From: a virus
DNA length: 26,080 nucleotides
Direction: 5' to 3' (one strand)
IMG/VR virus record: IMGVR_UViG_3300027710_000118
Span: 1-26,080 of that record
Below are positions 14,825 through 20,792 of the stretch, one piece after another. The position numbers and the translations under genes were made by a program. Under the pieces are notes generated by a model that had not been told where the DNA came from, made no database searches, and was given only the letters and a program-made list of their open reading frames with translations. Position 1 is the first letter of the stretch. Every line of letters starts with the position of its first letter.

Positions 14825-15232
14825 TTATTTTGTATCTCTTAAAGATTCTCCTTTATTTGTTCGTCCTGTTGAACAACTTCCTTTAGATTCTCCTCTTTTA
14901 CAAGCCTTCCCTATTTCTAAACCTTCAACAGGAGCATCAGGTTTTTTTGCTTCTTTCTTGTACCATCTTTGGTACTCAGCTACGGTCATTCCTTTATTAG
15001 AAGCAGCTTTATTAATTTCAGCATCTCTTCTATTAGTAGCTTCTGTACTTACAGAATCTTTATACTGAAGAAAGCGTTCCATACCGCCTTTTTTAATAAG
15101 TTCTTTTTTCTTATTTCCTTTTTCTTCTATAGTCATTTTTTGCCAAGTTTTTGGCTTGATTGTATCCTGTACAAATCTTGGCTCAGGACTAGTTGCCAAT
15201 GGCGTGTCGGGTCTTCTTTGATTGATAGGCAT
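14825..15232 (-). CDS. Basic protein with RPDTPLA tag (135 aa)
   Basis: The N-terminus is MPINQRRPDTPLATSPEPRF. The body is helical and basic (KMTIEEKGNKKKELIKKGG, AEYQRWYKKEAKK), and the C-terminus holds two Cys in GKACKRGESKGSCSTG. The 'GKxC' theme also occurs in the products of 13165-13341 and 13354-13692. Its start shares a base with the upstream stop (TAATG at 15234-15230). Function unknown; a virion-internal or DNA-associated role is inferred from charge and position. Confidence 0.75.
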   Translation of the reverse strand: MPINQRRPDTPLATSPEPRFVQDTIKPKTWQKMTIEEKGNKKKELIKKGGMERFLQYKDSVSTEATNRRDAEINKAASNKGMTVAEYQRWYKKEAKKPDAPVEGLEIGKACKRGESKGSCSTGRTNKGESLRDTK

Positions 15233-15504
15233 TATTTCTTCTTTTTAGGATTTAAGTTTCTTTTAGTAGCTTCTTCATATCCACGCATCCCTTGTTTGGT
15301 TTTCATATCGTAAGCCGGCAAAATAGACTTTCCTTCTACTGCTCTCTCAAAACCTTGTTTGTAGTATGAACTATCTGTAGCTGTTGGAGTATATGGTTTA
15401 TCTTTGAAGAAACCTCTTGTGGTTGTCTTCATATTGCTATAATTCGGAGTCGGGCTATCTGCTAATGGCGTATCCGGTCTTTTTGTTTTTGGTTTTTCTT
15501 GCAT
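15232..15504 (-). CDS. Basic protein with RPDTPLA tag (90 aa)
   Basis: The N-terminus is MQEKPKTKRPDTPLADSPTP. The rest includes YTPTATDSSYYKQGFERAVE and MKTKQGMRGYEEATKRNLNP, ending KKKK. The segment 'SxYYKQGFERAVEGK' resembles 'SADYRSGFKSGLKGK' in the product of 16164-16445, so these two are paralogues beyond the tag, and both start MQEKPK. Function unknown. Confidence 0.75.
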   Translation of the reverse strand: MQEKPKTKRPDTPLADSPTPNYSNMKTTTRGFFKDKPYTPTATDSSYYKQGFERAVEGKSILPAYDMKTKQGMRGYEEATKRNLNPKKKK

Positions 15505-15506
15505 GA

Positions 15507-15719
15507 CTATTGTTGTTGAGGTTGTTGTTGAGGTTGTTGTTTTGCTATCTTAGCAGCACCCATCTCAGCTACTTGTTTTATAGCTGCATCAGCAGTAGCT
15601 TGAAATTTATTCATAGGCATTGATCCCAATTCATTACTAGGTTGCAATCCTGAGCTAACAGGCATTGGTTCAGGTGTAGCCGCTAATGGAGTGTCAGGTC
15701 TGTTTATACTTGATTTCAT
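15507..15719 (-). CDS. RPDTPLA-tagged protein with Gln/Pro tail (70 aa)
   Basis: The N-terminus is MKSSINRPDTPLAATPEPMP. A helix lies at about 38-62 (NKFQATADAAIKQVAEMGAA), and the C-terminus is a QQP repeat (KQQPQQQPQQQ), encoded by near-perfect TTGTTGTTGAGG-type repeats on the plus strand, prone to slippage. It is less basic than its neighbours. Function unknown. Confidence 0.72.
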   Translation of the reverse strand: MKSSINRPDTPLAATPEPMPVSSGLQPSNELGSMPMNKFQATADAAIKQVAEMGAAKIAKQQPQQQPQQQ

Positions 15720-15730
15720 ATTATTTAGTT

Positions 15731-16162
15731 TTATGCTAATCTACCCTTTTTTTGTGATACTAAACCTTTTTTATCAGAATCACTTAATTCTTTTTTGCTT
15801 CCTGATGTTACGTTGTAATAGTTTGCATTTTTGTTTCTACGTTGCATTGTATCAGTACTATCTTTTACAAACTCTCTTCTTAAATTTTCTCTGCTTCCTT
15901 GAGACCCTGTAGTAGATGTTTTTATAATCTTATTTTTACTATCTACAATAACAGAGTTACTTCTTTTGTCATTAGCAGGAATAAATTTTTTCTCGTATGG
16001 CTTAGCTGTAGCTCTACCATTTCTTACATCTAATCCCGATGGAGTTTTACCTACCATCTCATTAGTATCTTGAGTCTTTTTTGCTTTATCATATCTTGGT
16101 GTTAAAGAAAATTCAGCCTCAGGTGTAGCAGCTAACGGAGTGTCGGGTCTGTTTGTTTTCAT
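15731..16162 (-). CDS. Basic RPDTPLA-tagged protein (143 aa)
   Basis: I choose the ATG at 16162 (MKTNRPDTPLAATPEAEFSL) because it lies one base after the upstream stop and puts the tag near the N-terminus, as in the paralogues; an in-frame ATG at 16231 would overlap the upstream gene by 68 bases. The protein is polar, with segments TPSGLDVRNGRATAKPYEKK and SRENLRREFVKDSTDTMQRR, and a basic end VSQKKGRLA. Likely disordered. Function unknown. Confidence 0.74.
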   Translation of the reverse strand: MKTNRPDTPLAATPEAEFSLTPRYDKAKKTQDTNEMVGKTPSGLDVRNGRATAKPYEKKFIPANDKRSNSVIVDSKNKIIKTSTTGSQGSRENLRREFVKDSTDTMQRRNKNANYYNVTSGSKKELSDSDKKGLVSQKKGRLA

Positions 16163-16163
16163 A

Positions 16164-16445
16164 TTATTTTTTTTTAATAGCGTTTTGGCCTTCCCATCTA
16201 CCTTTTTCAACGTATTCGTTTGTGCCTTCATATTTTTTACGTAAATCTGAAACTTTCTTTCCCTTTAAACCACTCTTAAATCCTGATCTGTAATCAGCAC
16301 TGTCTCTAGCTGTAGCAGGAGTCTTTGTGTCTCTTCCCTCTGCACTATTCGTAGCAGTTCTTGCTAATCCTAAATTCTTATAAGTAACTTTAGGCTCAGG
16401 AGTTGGCGCTAACGGAGTATCAGGTCTTTTTGGCTTTTCTTGCAT
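16164..16445 (-). CDS. First tagged small basic protein of the leftward operon (93 aa)
   Basis: The N-terminus is MQEKPKRPDTPLAPTPEPKV. The body contains SADYRSGFKSGLKGKKVSD and LRKKYEGTNEYVEKGRWEG, ending AIKKK. It is a paralogue of 15232-15504. It is the first gene after a well-formed leftward promoter (16476-16507), so the whole tiny-protein cluster and the late genes beyond may be read from here. Function unknown. Confidence 0.76.
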   Translation of the reverse strand: MQEKPKRPDTPLAPTPEPKVTYKNLGLARTATNSAEGRDTKTPATARDSADYRSGFKSGLKGKKVSDLRKKYEGTNEYVEKGRWEGQNAIKKK

Positions 16446-16472
16446 GATTATTATTTTTAATTAATAACTTTG
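16440..16472 (+). promoter_or_regulatory. Rightward promoter for the winged-helix gene
   Basis: On the plus strand, TAACTTTG (16465-16472) matches TAnnTTTG with TTG at 16440-16442, a 22-base spacing. The gene starts at 16498. The two polymerase footprints overlap with the leftward promoter, so only one can be used at a time. Confidence 0.6.
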
Positions 16473-16475
16473 TAG

Positions 16476-16507
16476 CAAATATATAAAAAAAAATCAAATG
16501 AAATCAA
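16476..16507 (-). promoter_or_regulatory. Leftward promoter for the late operon
   Basis: On the minus strand, TATATTTG (16483-16476) matches the Bacteroidota -7 consensus TAnnTTTG, and TTG (16507-16505) lies 21 bases upstream at the -33 position. The first leftward ATG is at 16445. The element lies 3 bases from the -7 box of the opposing promoter. Confidence 0.65.
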
Positions 16508-16941
16508 ATCAAGAAGATTATATGAAATATTGGAGAGTAATTCGCCAATTCGCAAAAGTAAGATACGAACTAACTCAGTCAGACCTTGACATGATGTTTT
16601 TCTTATACTCTGAAAAATATTTCGATAAAGCAAAGTTTGCAGAGTATGATACCATACTGAATTGGGACGTGAATAGATTTGAGAGCCTAAGAGCAAGAGG
16701 ATGGATCGAAGTGTTTAGACCAAGGCTGAAGAATAATAAGGCTCTATACCAACTTTCAATCAAGGCGCGAAGAGTAATTCAGTCTATGTATAGAAAAATG
16801 AGTGGGGAAGAAATCCCCACTAGTAATTCATTTAATAAGATGTTCCTGAAGAATGTATCCTATACCGATAAAGTCTATCGTGATATGATTATCAAGATGA
16901 ACGAAGCTATAAAACAACAACGACATCAGACTCCCGAATAA
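16498..16941 (+). CDS. Winged-helix DNA-binding protein, candidate regulator
   Basis: The 147-residue protein has helices at about 9-42 (MKYWRVIRQFAKVRYELTQS; DLDMMFFLYSEKYF), a helix-turn-helix region (DWNRFESLRARGWIEV-type, about 56-72) and a wing with ALYQLSIKARRVI (82-94), as in MarR-like proteins. It is a lone rightward gene between leftward blocks, with its own promoter overlapping that of the late operon, so it may control that switch or itself. An alternative start is the Met at residue 9. Its last 35 bases overlap the end of the convergent groES gene. Confidence 0.72.
   Translation: MKSNQEDYMKYWRVIRQFAKVRYELTQSDLDMMFFLYSEKYFDKAKFAEYDTILNWDVNRFESLRARGWIEVFRPRLKNNKALYQLSIKARRVIQSMYRKMSGEEIPTSNSFNKMFLKNVSYTDKVYRDMIIKMNEAIKQQRHQTPE
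16794..16821 (-). terminator. Leftward intrinsic terminator after groES, inside the opposing gene
   Basis: AGTGGGG (16801-16807) and CCCCACT (16815-16821) form a perfect 7-bp stem with a 7-base loop. On the minus strand it is followed by CATTTTTCT (U-tract at 16798-16794). It lies 86 bases past the groES stop and is encoded within codons 101-108 of the convergent gene. Confidence 0.7.
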
Positions 16942-17164
16942 TCGTACACTGCTCTCCGTTGATTAGCATTGTGAAACTATGGCTTTTGTCATAGTATATC
17001 TCGTCATCTTTCTTTATGTTCAATACATCAGTCCCTGATGCCATAACAAGCGCGCGTTTGTAACGAAATTGGTTTACATCTTCGGCAGATAGTATCATAC
17101 CCGATTGTGTTTTCAATTCCTCTTCAACTATTTTGATAACTATAAATTTCCCTATTGGTTGCAT
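16907..17164 (-). CDS. groES: Co-chaperonin GroES
   Basis: The 85-residue product has the length and pattern of Cpn10: MQPIGKFIVIKIVEEELKT, a mobile-loop region with SGMILSAED (about 21-29), ALVMASGTDVLNIKKDDEIY and the C-terminal INGEQCTIIRESDVVVVL. GroES caps the GroEL ring and closes the folding chamber. It starts 5 bases after groEL. The order groEL then groES is the reverse of the usual bacterial groES-groEL. It may be needed for folding of the phage's large structural proteins. Confidence 0.88.
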   Translation of the reverse strand: MQPIGKFIVIKIVEEELKTQSGMILSAEDVNQFRYKRALVMASGTDVLNIKKDDEIYYDKSHSFTMLINGEQCTIIRESDVVVVL

Positions 17165-17169
17165 AGCGT

Positions 17170-18780
17170 TTATATTTGCTCGTATGAACGAGCCATTGTT
17201 ATAATTGCATTGGTACTCAAGATTGTGGTGGCTACACTCACAGCATTTTGTAATGCTGAACGTGTTACTTTGAGTGGGTCAATAACACCCATCTTAATCA
17301 AGTCACCGTACTCTTTTGTTTTCAGATTATACCCATGACCTAGCTCTATGCCAACAGGATACACGTCTGATGGCTTCAATCCCGCGTTTGCCAAGATTTG
17401 TTGGAACGGAGCCATCAATGCATCTCTGATAATTACAACAGCCGTATTGTGCTCAGGACTTTTATCCTCATCAATCTGTAAAGATGCACTCTCCTCAAGC
17501 AACGCTTTCCCTGCACCGGGTAATATACCCTCCTCTAGTGCTGATCTTACTGCGCAAACAGCGTCATCAACCCTGTCATATAGTTCTTTTTGCTCCAAGT
17601 CGGTCTGTCCACCAACAAATATAACACCTACTCCACCTGTTAGTGACGCTATACGCTCCAATAAGAAGTCCTTATCAGCCTTTTTAGTGGCACTTTTGTA
17701 GTTATCACGTAGTTGTACTACCCTTTCGTCAATTAAGTCCTGTTTTGACCTTGTATTTGACTTTATGATTATGGTTTTGTCGTTACTAACGATGATTTTT
17801 GAAGCATGACCCAAGTCACCGAAGTTAATAATGCTCAAATCGTCCCCTGTTTTCTCACTGAAGTAGGTAGCACCCAAGCTTACAGCTATATCATGCATCA
17901 ATTCGTGTTGCTTGTATCCGAAACTAGGCGGTGCAACCGCACATATCTTCACATTCCCCTTCATAACGTTAGCCGCCAACGTGTTTATCACAGGAGCAGC
18001 ACAAGGAGCTATAATCAACAGCTTCTTTCCTTCGCTAATAATTGGTTTCAATATGCTCTCTATCTGCAATATGTTCGATACCTCCATATCAGCTACCAAT
18101 ACCATAACGTCCTCAAACACACACTCGTCTTTCTTCTGATCATTGATGAACATCGGACTCAAATACCCTCTGTCAAACTTCAATCCCATAGTGGTCTCTG
18201 CATACGTCTCATCATTTTGGCTTTTCTCCACCGTTACAATCCCTGTCTTGCCAACATCTTTATAAACCTCAGCAATTATCCTCCCAATCTCTTTGTCATT
18301 GTTCGCAGAGATTGAAGCTACATCAATAAGCATACTGTTAGTAACCTTCTTACTCTTCTTCTTTAGATTCTCCACAATCTTGTCGCTTATCTCCACCATG
18401 TTGCGAAGCACCTCCGTTCTGTTATGGTGTGGCTTGATATGCTCAAGTCCTCCCAATACCAATCCTTCAGTAAGTACAATAGCAGTTGTAGTACCATCTC
18501 CCGCAGAAGTAGCAGTCTTATCAGCAGCCTCCTTCATCATACGAACCGCAAGGTTCTCCGAAGGGTCAAGTAAGTAAATTGATTTTGCAACAGTGACACC
18601 ATCTTTAGTAACCGTGATGCCATGAGTATGTTCAGGAGATTCAATAAGTACAGTATTACCATTTGGACCTAATGTACTCTTTACAGCTTTCGACATTTTT
18701 ACAACGCCACTAACTAATTTCTTTCTTCCCTCTTCTCCAAAACATAAATCTTTAGGAGAGTAACCTTGATTGTCTAACAT
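17170..18780 (-). CDS. groEL: Chaperonin GroEL
   Basis: Starting at the ATG at 18780 gives 536 residues, MLDNQGYSPKDLCFGEEGRK, in line with GroEL N-termini; an in-frame Met at 18903 would add 41 unrelated residues that cover the promoter. ATP-binding motif TSAGDGTTTAIVL has D95; the second nucleotide motif EEGILPGAGKA is at 416-426, and D406 (VDDAV) matches the catalytic Asp. The apical domain is complete. The C-terminus ends NAIITMARSYEQI, without the GGM repeat tail. It refolds proteins in the cytoplasm with GroES. Full-length phage GroELs are uncommon but known. Confidence 0.95.
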   Translation of the reverse strand: MLDNQGYSPKDLCFGEEGRKKLVSGVVKMSKAVKSTLGPNGNTVLIESPEHTHGITVTKDGVTVAKSIYLLDPSENLAVRMMKEAADKTATSAGDGTTTAIVLTEGLVLGGLEHIKPHHNRTEVLRNMVEISDKIVENLKKKSKKVTNSMLIDVASISANNDKEIGRIIAEVYKDVGKTGIVTVEKSQNDETYAETTMGLKFDRGYLSPMFINDQKKDECVFEDVMVLVADMEVSNILQIESILKPIISEGKKLLIIAPCAAPVINTLAANVMKGNVKICAVAPPSFGYKQHELMHDIAVSLGATYFSEKTGDDLSIINFGDLGHASKIIVSNDKTIIIKSNTRSKQDLIDERVVQLRDNYKSATKKADKDFLLERIASLTGGVGVIFVGGQTDLEQKELYDRVDDAVCAVRSALEEGILPGAGKALLEESASLQIDEDKSPEHNTAVVIIRDALMAPFQQILANAGLKPSDVYPVGIELGHGYNLKTKEYGDLIKMGVIDPLKVTRSALQNAVSVATTILSTNAIITMARSYEQI

Positions 18781-18804
18781 TTGATTTGATTTAAAATTAC
18801 AATG

Positions 18805-18836
18805 CAAATATATATTTTTTTCATATACAATACAAA
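18805..18836 (-). promoter_or_regulatory. Promoter of groEL-groES
   Basis: On the minus strand, TTTG (18836-18833) and TATATTTG (18812-18805) are 20 bases apart, matching the full Bacteroidota -33/-7 consensus. The groEL ATG is 25 bases downstream. This supports the start at 18780. Confidence 0.75.
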
Positions 18837-18838
18837 TC

Positions 18839-18886
18839 GCGAATTGAGAAGTGCGAATTGTCTCGATGATAATCTCGCTTTGCGAG
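18839..18886. promoter_or_regulatory. Repeats upstream of the groEL promoter, possible operator
   Basis: GCGAATTG occurs twice as a direct repeat (18839-18846 and 18853-18860, 14 bases apart), followed by the palindrome CTCGC-TTT-GCGAG (18874-18886). They lie just upstream of the -33 element. Regulatory use is an inference; the sequence is not the CIRCE element that controls bacterial groE. Confidence 0.35.
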
Positions 18887-19082
18887 TTTATGTCGGATGT
18901 CAATTTTAGGTCTCCCTATATATATATATATAAATATACCTCCTTTAGTTTTTTCCCCACTATATTTCCTTCTTTTTTTCGACATTTTCGACATTTAAAG
19001 AATAAATAGTTAATAATCAAATAGTTAGAAAAATTGAGTCGTCGCAAAAACGTCGTAAAATATAACCGGAAATGTCAATTAT

Positions 19083-19112
19083 AAAAAAAAAGAAGGACTT
19101 TTAGGTCCCTCT
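19083..19112 (-). terminator. Leftward intrinsic terminator after the 80-aa gene
   Basis: On the minus strand AGAGGGAC pairs with GTCCTTCT (8 bp, one G-U) across a 6-base loop (19099-19104), followed by eight T. It is 21 bases past the stop of 19133-19375, so that gene is a single-gene unit separate from groEL. Confidence 0.8.
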
Positions 19113-19132
19113 CATTTTTTTGTTGGTCTTGA

Positions 19133-19375
19133 TTAATCACACTCAGAACATTCTCCCATCTCAGACAGCATTTCTCCCATAGCATTTCCTCTTGCTATAA
19201 TCGAAATTTTCTCCGCCTGTTTCATGGCTTTTCTTGCTTGAGCAGCCTGTACAATTCCCGACTGTCCATCAGGTCTGTTGTTAATCAACATACCATCATT
19301 CACAGTTAAACCACTCAAAGAACCATTTGGTCTCTGTTGGTAAATACTGTTCGATAAATCTAATCTCTGTTTCAT
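19133..19375 (-). CDS. Small hypothetical protein with ECSECD tail (80 aa)
   Basis: The product begins MKQRLDLSNSIYQQRPNGSL and has a central helix AAQARKAMKQAEKISIIARG, ending MLSEMGECSECD. The C-terminal CxxC with acidic residues could bind metal. It is a single gene with a TATATTTG element 23 bases upstream and a terminator downstream. Function unknown. It is the first leftward gene from the control region. Confidence 0.7.
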   Translation of the reverse strand: MKQRLDLSNSIYQQRPNGSLSGLTVNDGMLINNRPDGQSGIVQAAQARKAMKQAEKISIIARGNAMGEMLSEMGECSECD

Positions 19376-19397
19376 CTTGCGAAATTTTAAAGTTAGA

Positions 19398-19405
19398 CAA
19401 ATATA
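19398..19405 (-). promoter_or_regulatory. Candidate -7 element for the 80-aa gene (TATATTTG)
   Basis: The minus strand reads TATATTTG, matching TAnnTTTG, 22 bases before the ATG at 19375. I see no clear TTG at -33. Confidence 0.5.
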
Positions 19406-19549
19406 GTGATTTAGATAATAGCAGAGTTTGGGTAGTACCTACATTTTGCGATAAGAACCCAAATCAGAAAGTCGATTTTATTTCGCATGGGGGGCTATCG
19501 TTTCCGAAAACGCTTTCCCGATTTTTTGGCGTTTTGGTATTGGTTGCAT

Positions 19550-19641
19550 GGTTCCATTGGTTCCGGTTCCGTTTCTATTGGTTCACCTTTGCCGGTTCCG
19601 GTTCACCGGTTCCATTGGTTCCGGTTCCATTGGTTCCGTTT
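19550..19641. repeat. GGTTCC repeat array in the control region
   Basis: Within about 92 bases GGTTCC occurs eight times, plus two GGTTCA variants, mostly as GGTTCCATT or GGTTCCGGTTCC blocks. One 21-base block recurs exactly at 19550-19570 and 19608-19628 (58-base period). The region has higher GC than its surroundings. It is within the gene-poor stretch 19376-19976 between leftward and rightward blocks, so it could be a replication origin, protein-binding array or recombination site. The long frames through it are low-complexity and unlikely to be genes. Confidence 0.75.
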
Positions 19642-19894
19642 CCATTACTTATATATTAATCAAAACTTTGTTCGGTTCCTGTAATGCTCGAGACTTGTCC
19701 CGTTTAAACTTTGTACTATTTATAAGGCTTTGCAGAGTTTAATACTTTGCTTTGTCCCTATCTTATATTTTTATCCTATAATATAGTATAATATGAACAT
19801 TTAAAAAACCCTTATAAACAAAGGCATTTATATATAATTTTAGGCAAAATCAAAAAAAAGTTACATAAATATTTTTTTTATCCGATATTTATTC

Positions 19895-19902
19895 TATATT
19901 TG
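19895..19902 (+). promoter_or_regulatory. Candidate rightward promoter -7 element (TATATTTG)
   Basis: TATATTTG on the plus strand matches TAnnTTTG and lies 74 bases before the first rightward gene (ATG 19977). No clear TTG is at -33; T-rich sequence is there instead. It probably drives the first early gene and perhaps the RNA region beyond. The rest of 19642-19894 shows no other feature I can support. Confidence 0.5.
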
Positions 19903-19976
19903 TACTCGAGTTAAGGAATTGATAACGCCATTTCAACTTTAATTCATTGAAAATCAACAAATTAAATATTAAAATC

Positions 19977-20255
19977 ATGGAAACAAAAGTAACAATTCAA
20001 AATGTAAGAAACGTAAACAATGCAAAAAAAGAGCAAAACAAAACAATCGGAGGTATTATTTCAAATATCTTAACACTAGACAAAAATAGTTTAGAGAATA
20101 AGGAAGATAAAAGTATTATTGATTTTTTAGTTAAGGCAAAAAAAGATAGTAATACATATAAATTGTTATGCGATAACGTTAAACTACACTACAAAACAAA
20201 TTTACCTAATCAATATGCAGTACTACAAGCAGTAAAAGTTATATTAAATAAGTAG
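19977..20255 (+). CDS. Small basic hypothetical protein (92 aa), first rightward gene
   Basis: I start at the ATG at 19977 (METKVTIQNVRNVNNAKKEQ), preceded by the leader TTAAAATC that recurs before other rightward genes; a TTG at 19947 would extend the frame. The product is Lys/Asn-rich and helical, with IIDFLVKAKKDSNTYKLLCD and QYAVLQAVKVILNK. No motif is recognised. Its position next to the control region suggests an early protein. Confidence 0.72.
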   Translation: METKVTIQNVRNVNNAKKEQNKTIGGIISNILTLDKNSLENKEDKSIIDFLVKAKKDSNTYKLLCDNVKLHYKTNLPNQYAVLQAVKVILNK

Positions 20256-20390
20256 TAATTATCTTACATTTTCAGAGTGCCTACTTTGTTGAGAATAGAC
20301 AAAGGTAAAAATCGAATTTTTGCACTCTACAAAAGTGGTTTTATTGTGTTACACTAGATTAACACAAAATTTATAAAAGTATCTTAAATT

Positions 20391-20461
20391 GTAGCTCCTA
20401 GAGTGCAAATGTAGAAACGTAAACTTTTATAAATAGTATTAAATGTAGCTCCTAGAGTGCA
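20391..20461 (+). repeat. Direct repeat GTAGCTCCTAGAGTGCA with an inverted partner
   Basis: GTAGCTCCTAGAGTGCA occurs at 20391-20407 and 20445-20461, 54 bases apart, each preceded by similar TAAAT sequence. TGCACTCTA at 20321-20329 is the exact complement of the 3' part of both, and AGAGTGC occurs once more at 20274. The first copy is in the loop of the 20369-20434 stem. The copies could compete for pairing with 20321-20329. Confidence 0.7.
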
Positions 20462-20740
20462 TTTAGTGACTGTTATTTGAAATACTGACAAAACTTTTTA
20501 TTCACTACCTTAAAAAAGTAGTGGTATAAACATATCCACTAAGTTAACTTTTTAGGTGAGAGTGTAGACCCGCGGTAAAACCGAAGGCACTCAACTATTC
20601 AATTAAGGCGAAGCATTCCTATATCCAAACGACTATCGATGTTTGGACGCAAAATTTATAGGTAATTGAATAGTTATATGAAAGCGAAAGATAGTAAAAA
20701 ATGTACGCCTATTTTATATAGGCAATAGACTGACAAACCA

Positions 20741-20769
20741 AGCCATAACAATATAGTTGTGGCTTTTTT
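20741..20769 (+). terminator. Rightward intrinsic terminator of the noncoding RNA
   Basis: AGCCATAAC (20741-20749) pairs with GTTGTGGCT (20756-20764) over 9 bp with one G-U and a 6-base loop, followed by a T-tract to 20769. This ends the structured region cleanly before the tRNA-like element. Confidence 0.85.
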
Positions 20770-20792
20770 ATATATAACTAAATGAATGAGTT

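Larger units (their letters stand above)
20274..20770 (+). ncRNA. Highly structured noncoding RNA region
   Basis: No gene fits here, but successive strong pairings are present. A three-way junction: AGAGTGC (20274-20280) with GCACTCT (20322-20328) enclosing CTTTGT/ACAAAG (20284-20304) and AAAAAT/ATTTTT (20307-20321). TTGTGTTA/TAACACAA (20344-20367). ATTTATAAAAGT (20369-20380) with ACTTTTATAAAT (20423-20434). AGTGG/CCACT inside AAAAAGT/ACTTTTT (20508-20556). GAGTG/CACTC enclosing CGGT/ACCG (20560-20592). A 13-bp stem AACTATTCAATTA/TAATTGAATAGTT (20593-20675) enclosing CCTATA/TATAGG and TCCAAAC/GTTTGGA. GCCTAT/ATAGGC (20707-20723). Then a terminator. Transcription is rightward, since the terminator works only that way. 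The 5' end is unknown; the RNA may be one long transcript or several. Confidence 0.7.

Noticed and set aside
14565-16445. CRISPR-like array suggested by the regularly recurring tag-coding sequence
   Set aside because: The repeats encode RPDTPLA at protein starts, vary at synonymous positions and are spaced by gene lengths.
18781-18903. 41-residue N-terminal extension of GroEL from an in-frame Met at 18903
   Set aside because: The added residues do not resemble GroEL, and the stretch contains a full -33/-7 promoter; the ATG at 18780 matches known N-termini.
19327-19742. Overlapping rightward frames through the GGTTCC array
   Set aside because: Their products are low-complexity translations of the repeat (Gly-Ser-Ile or Phe-His-Trp-Arg periodicity) without plausible starts or neighbours.
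20274-20461. CIRCE-like heat-shock operator from the GAGTGC / GCACTC pieces
   Set aside because: CIRCE needs GCACTC then GAGTGC at 9-base spacing; here order and distance differ, and the site is not next to groEL.
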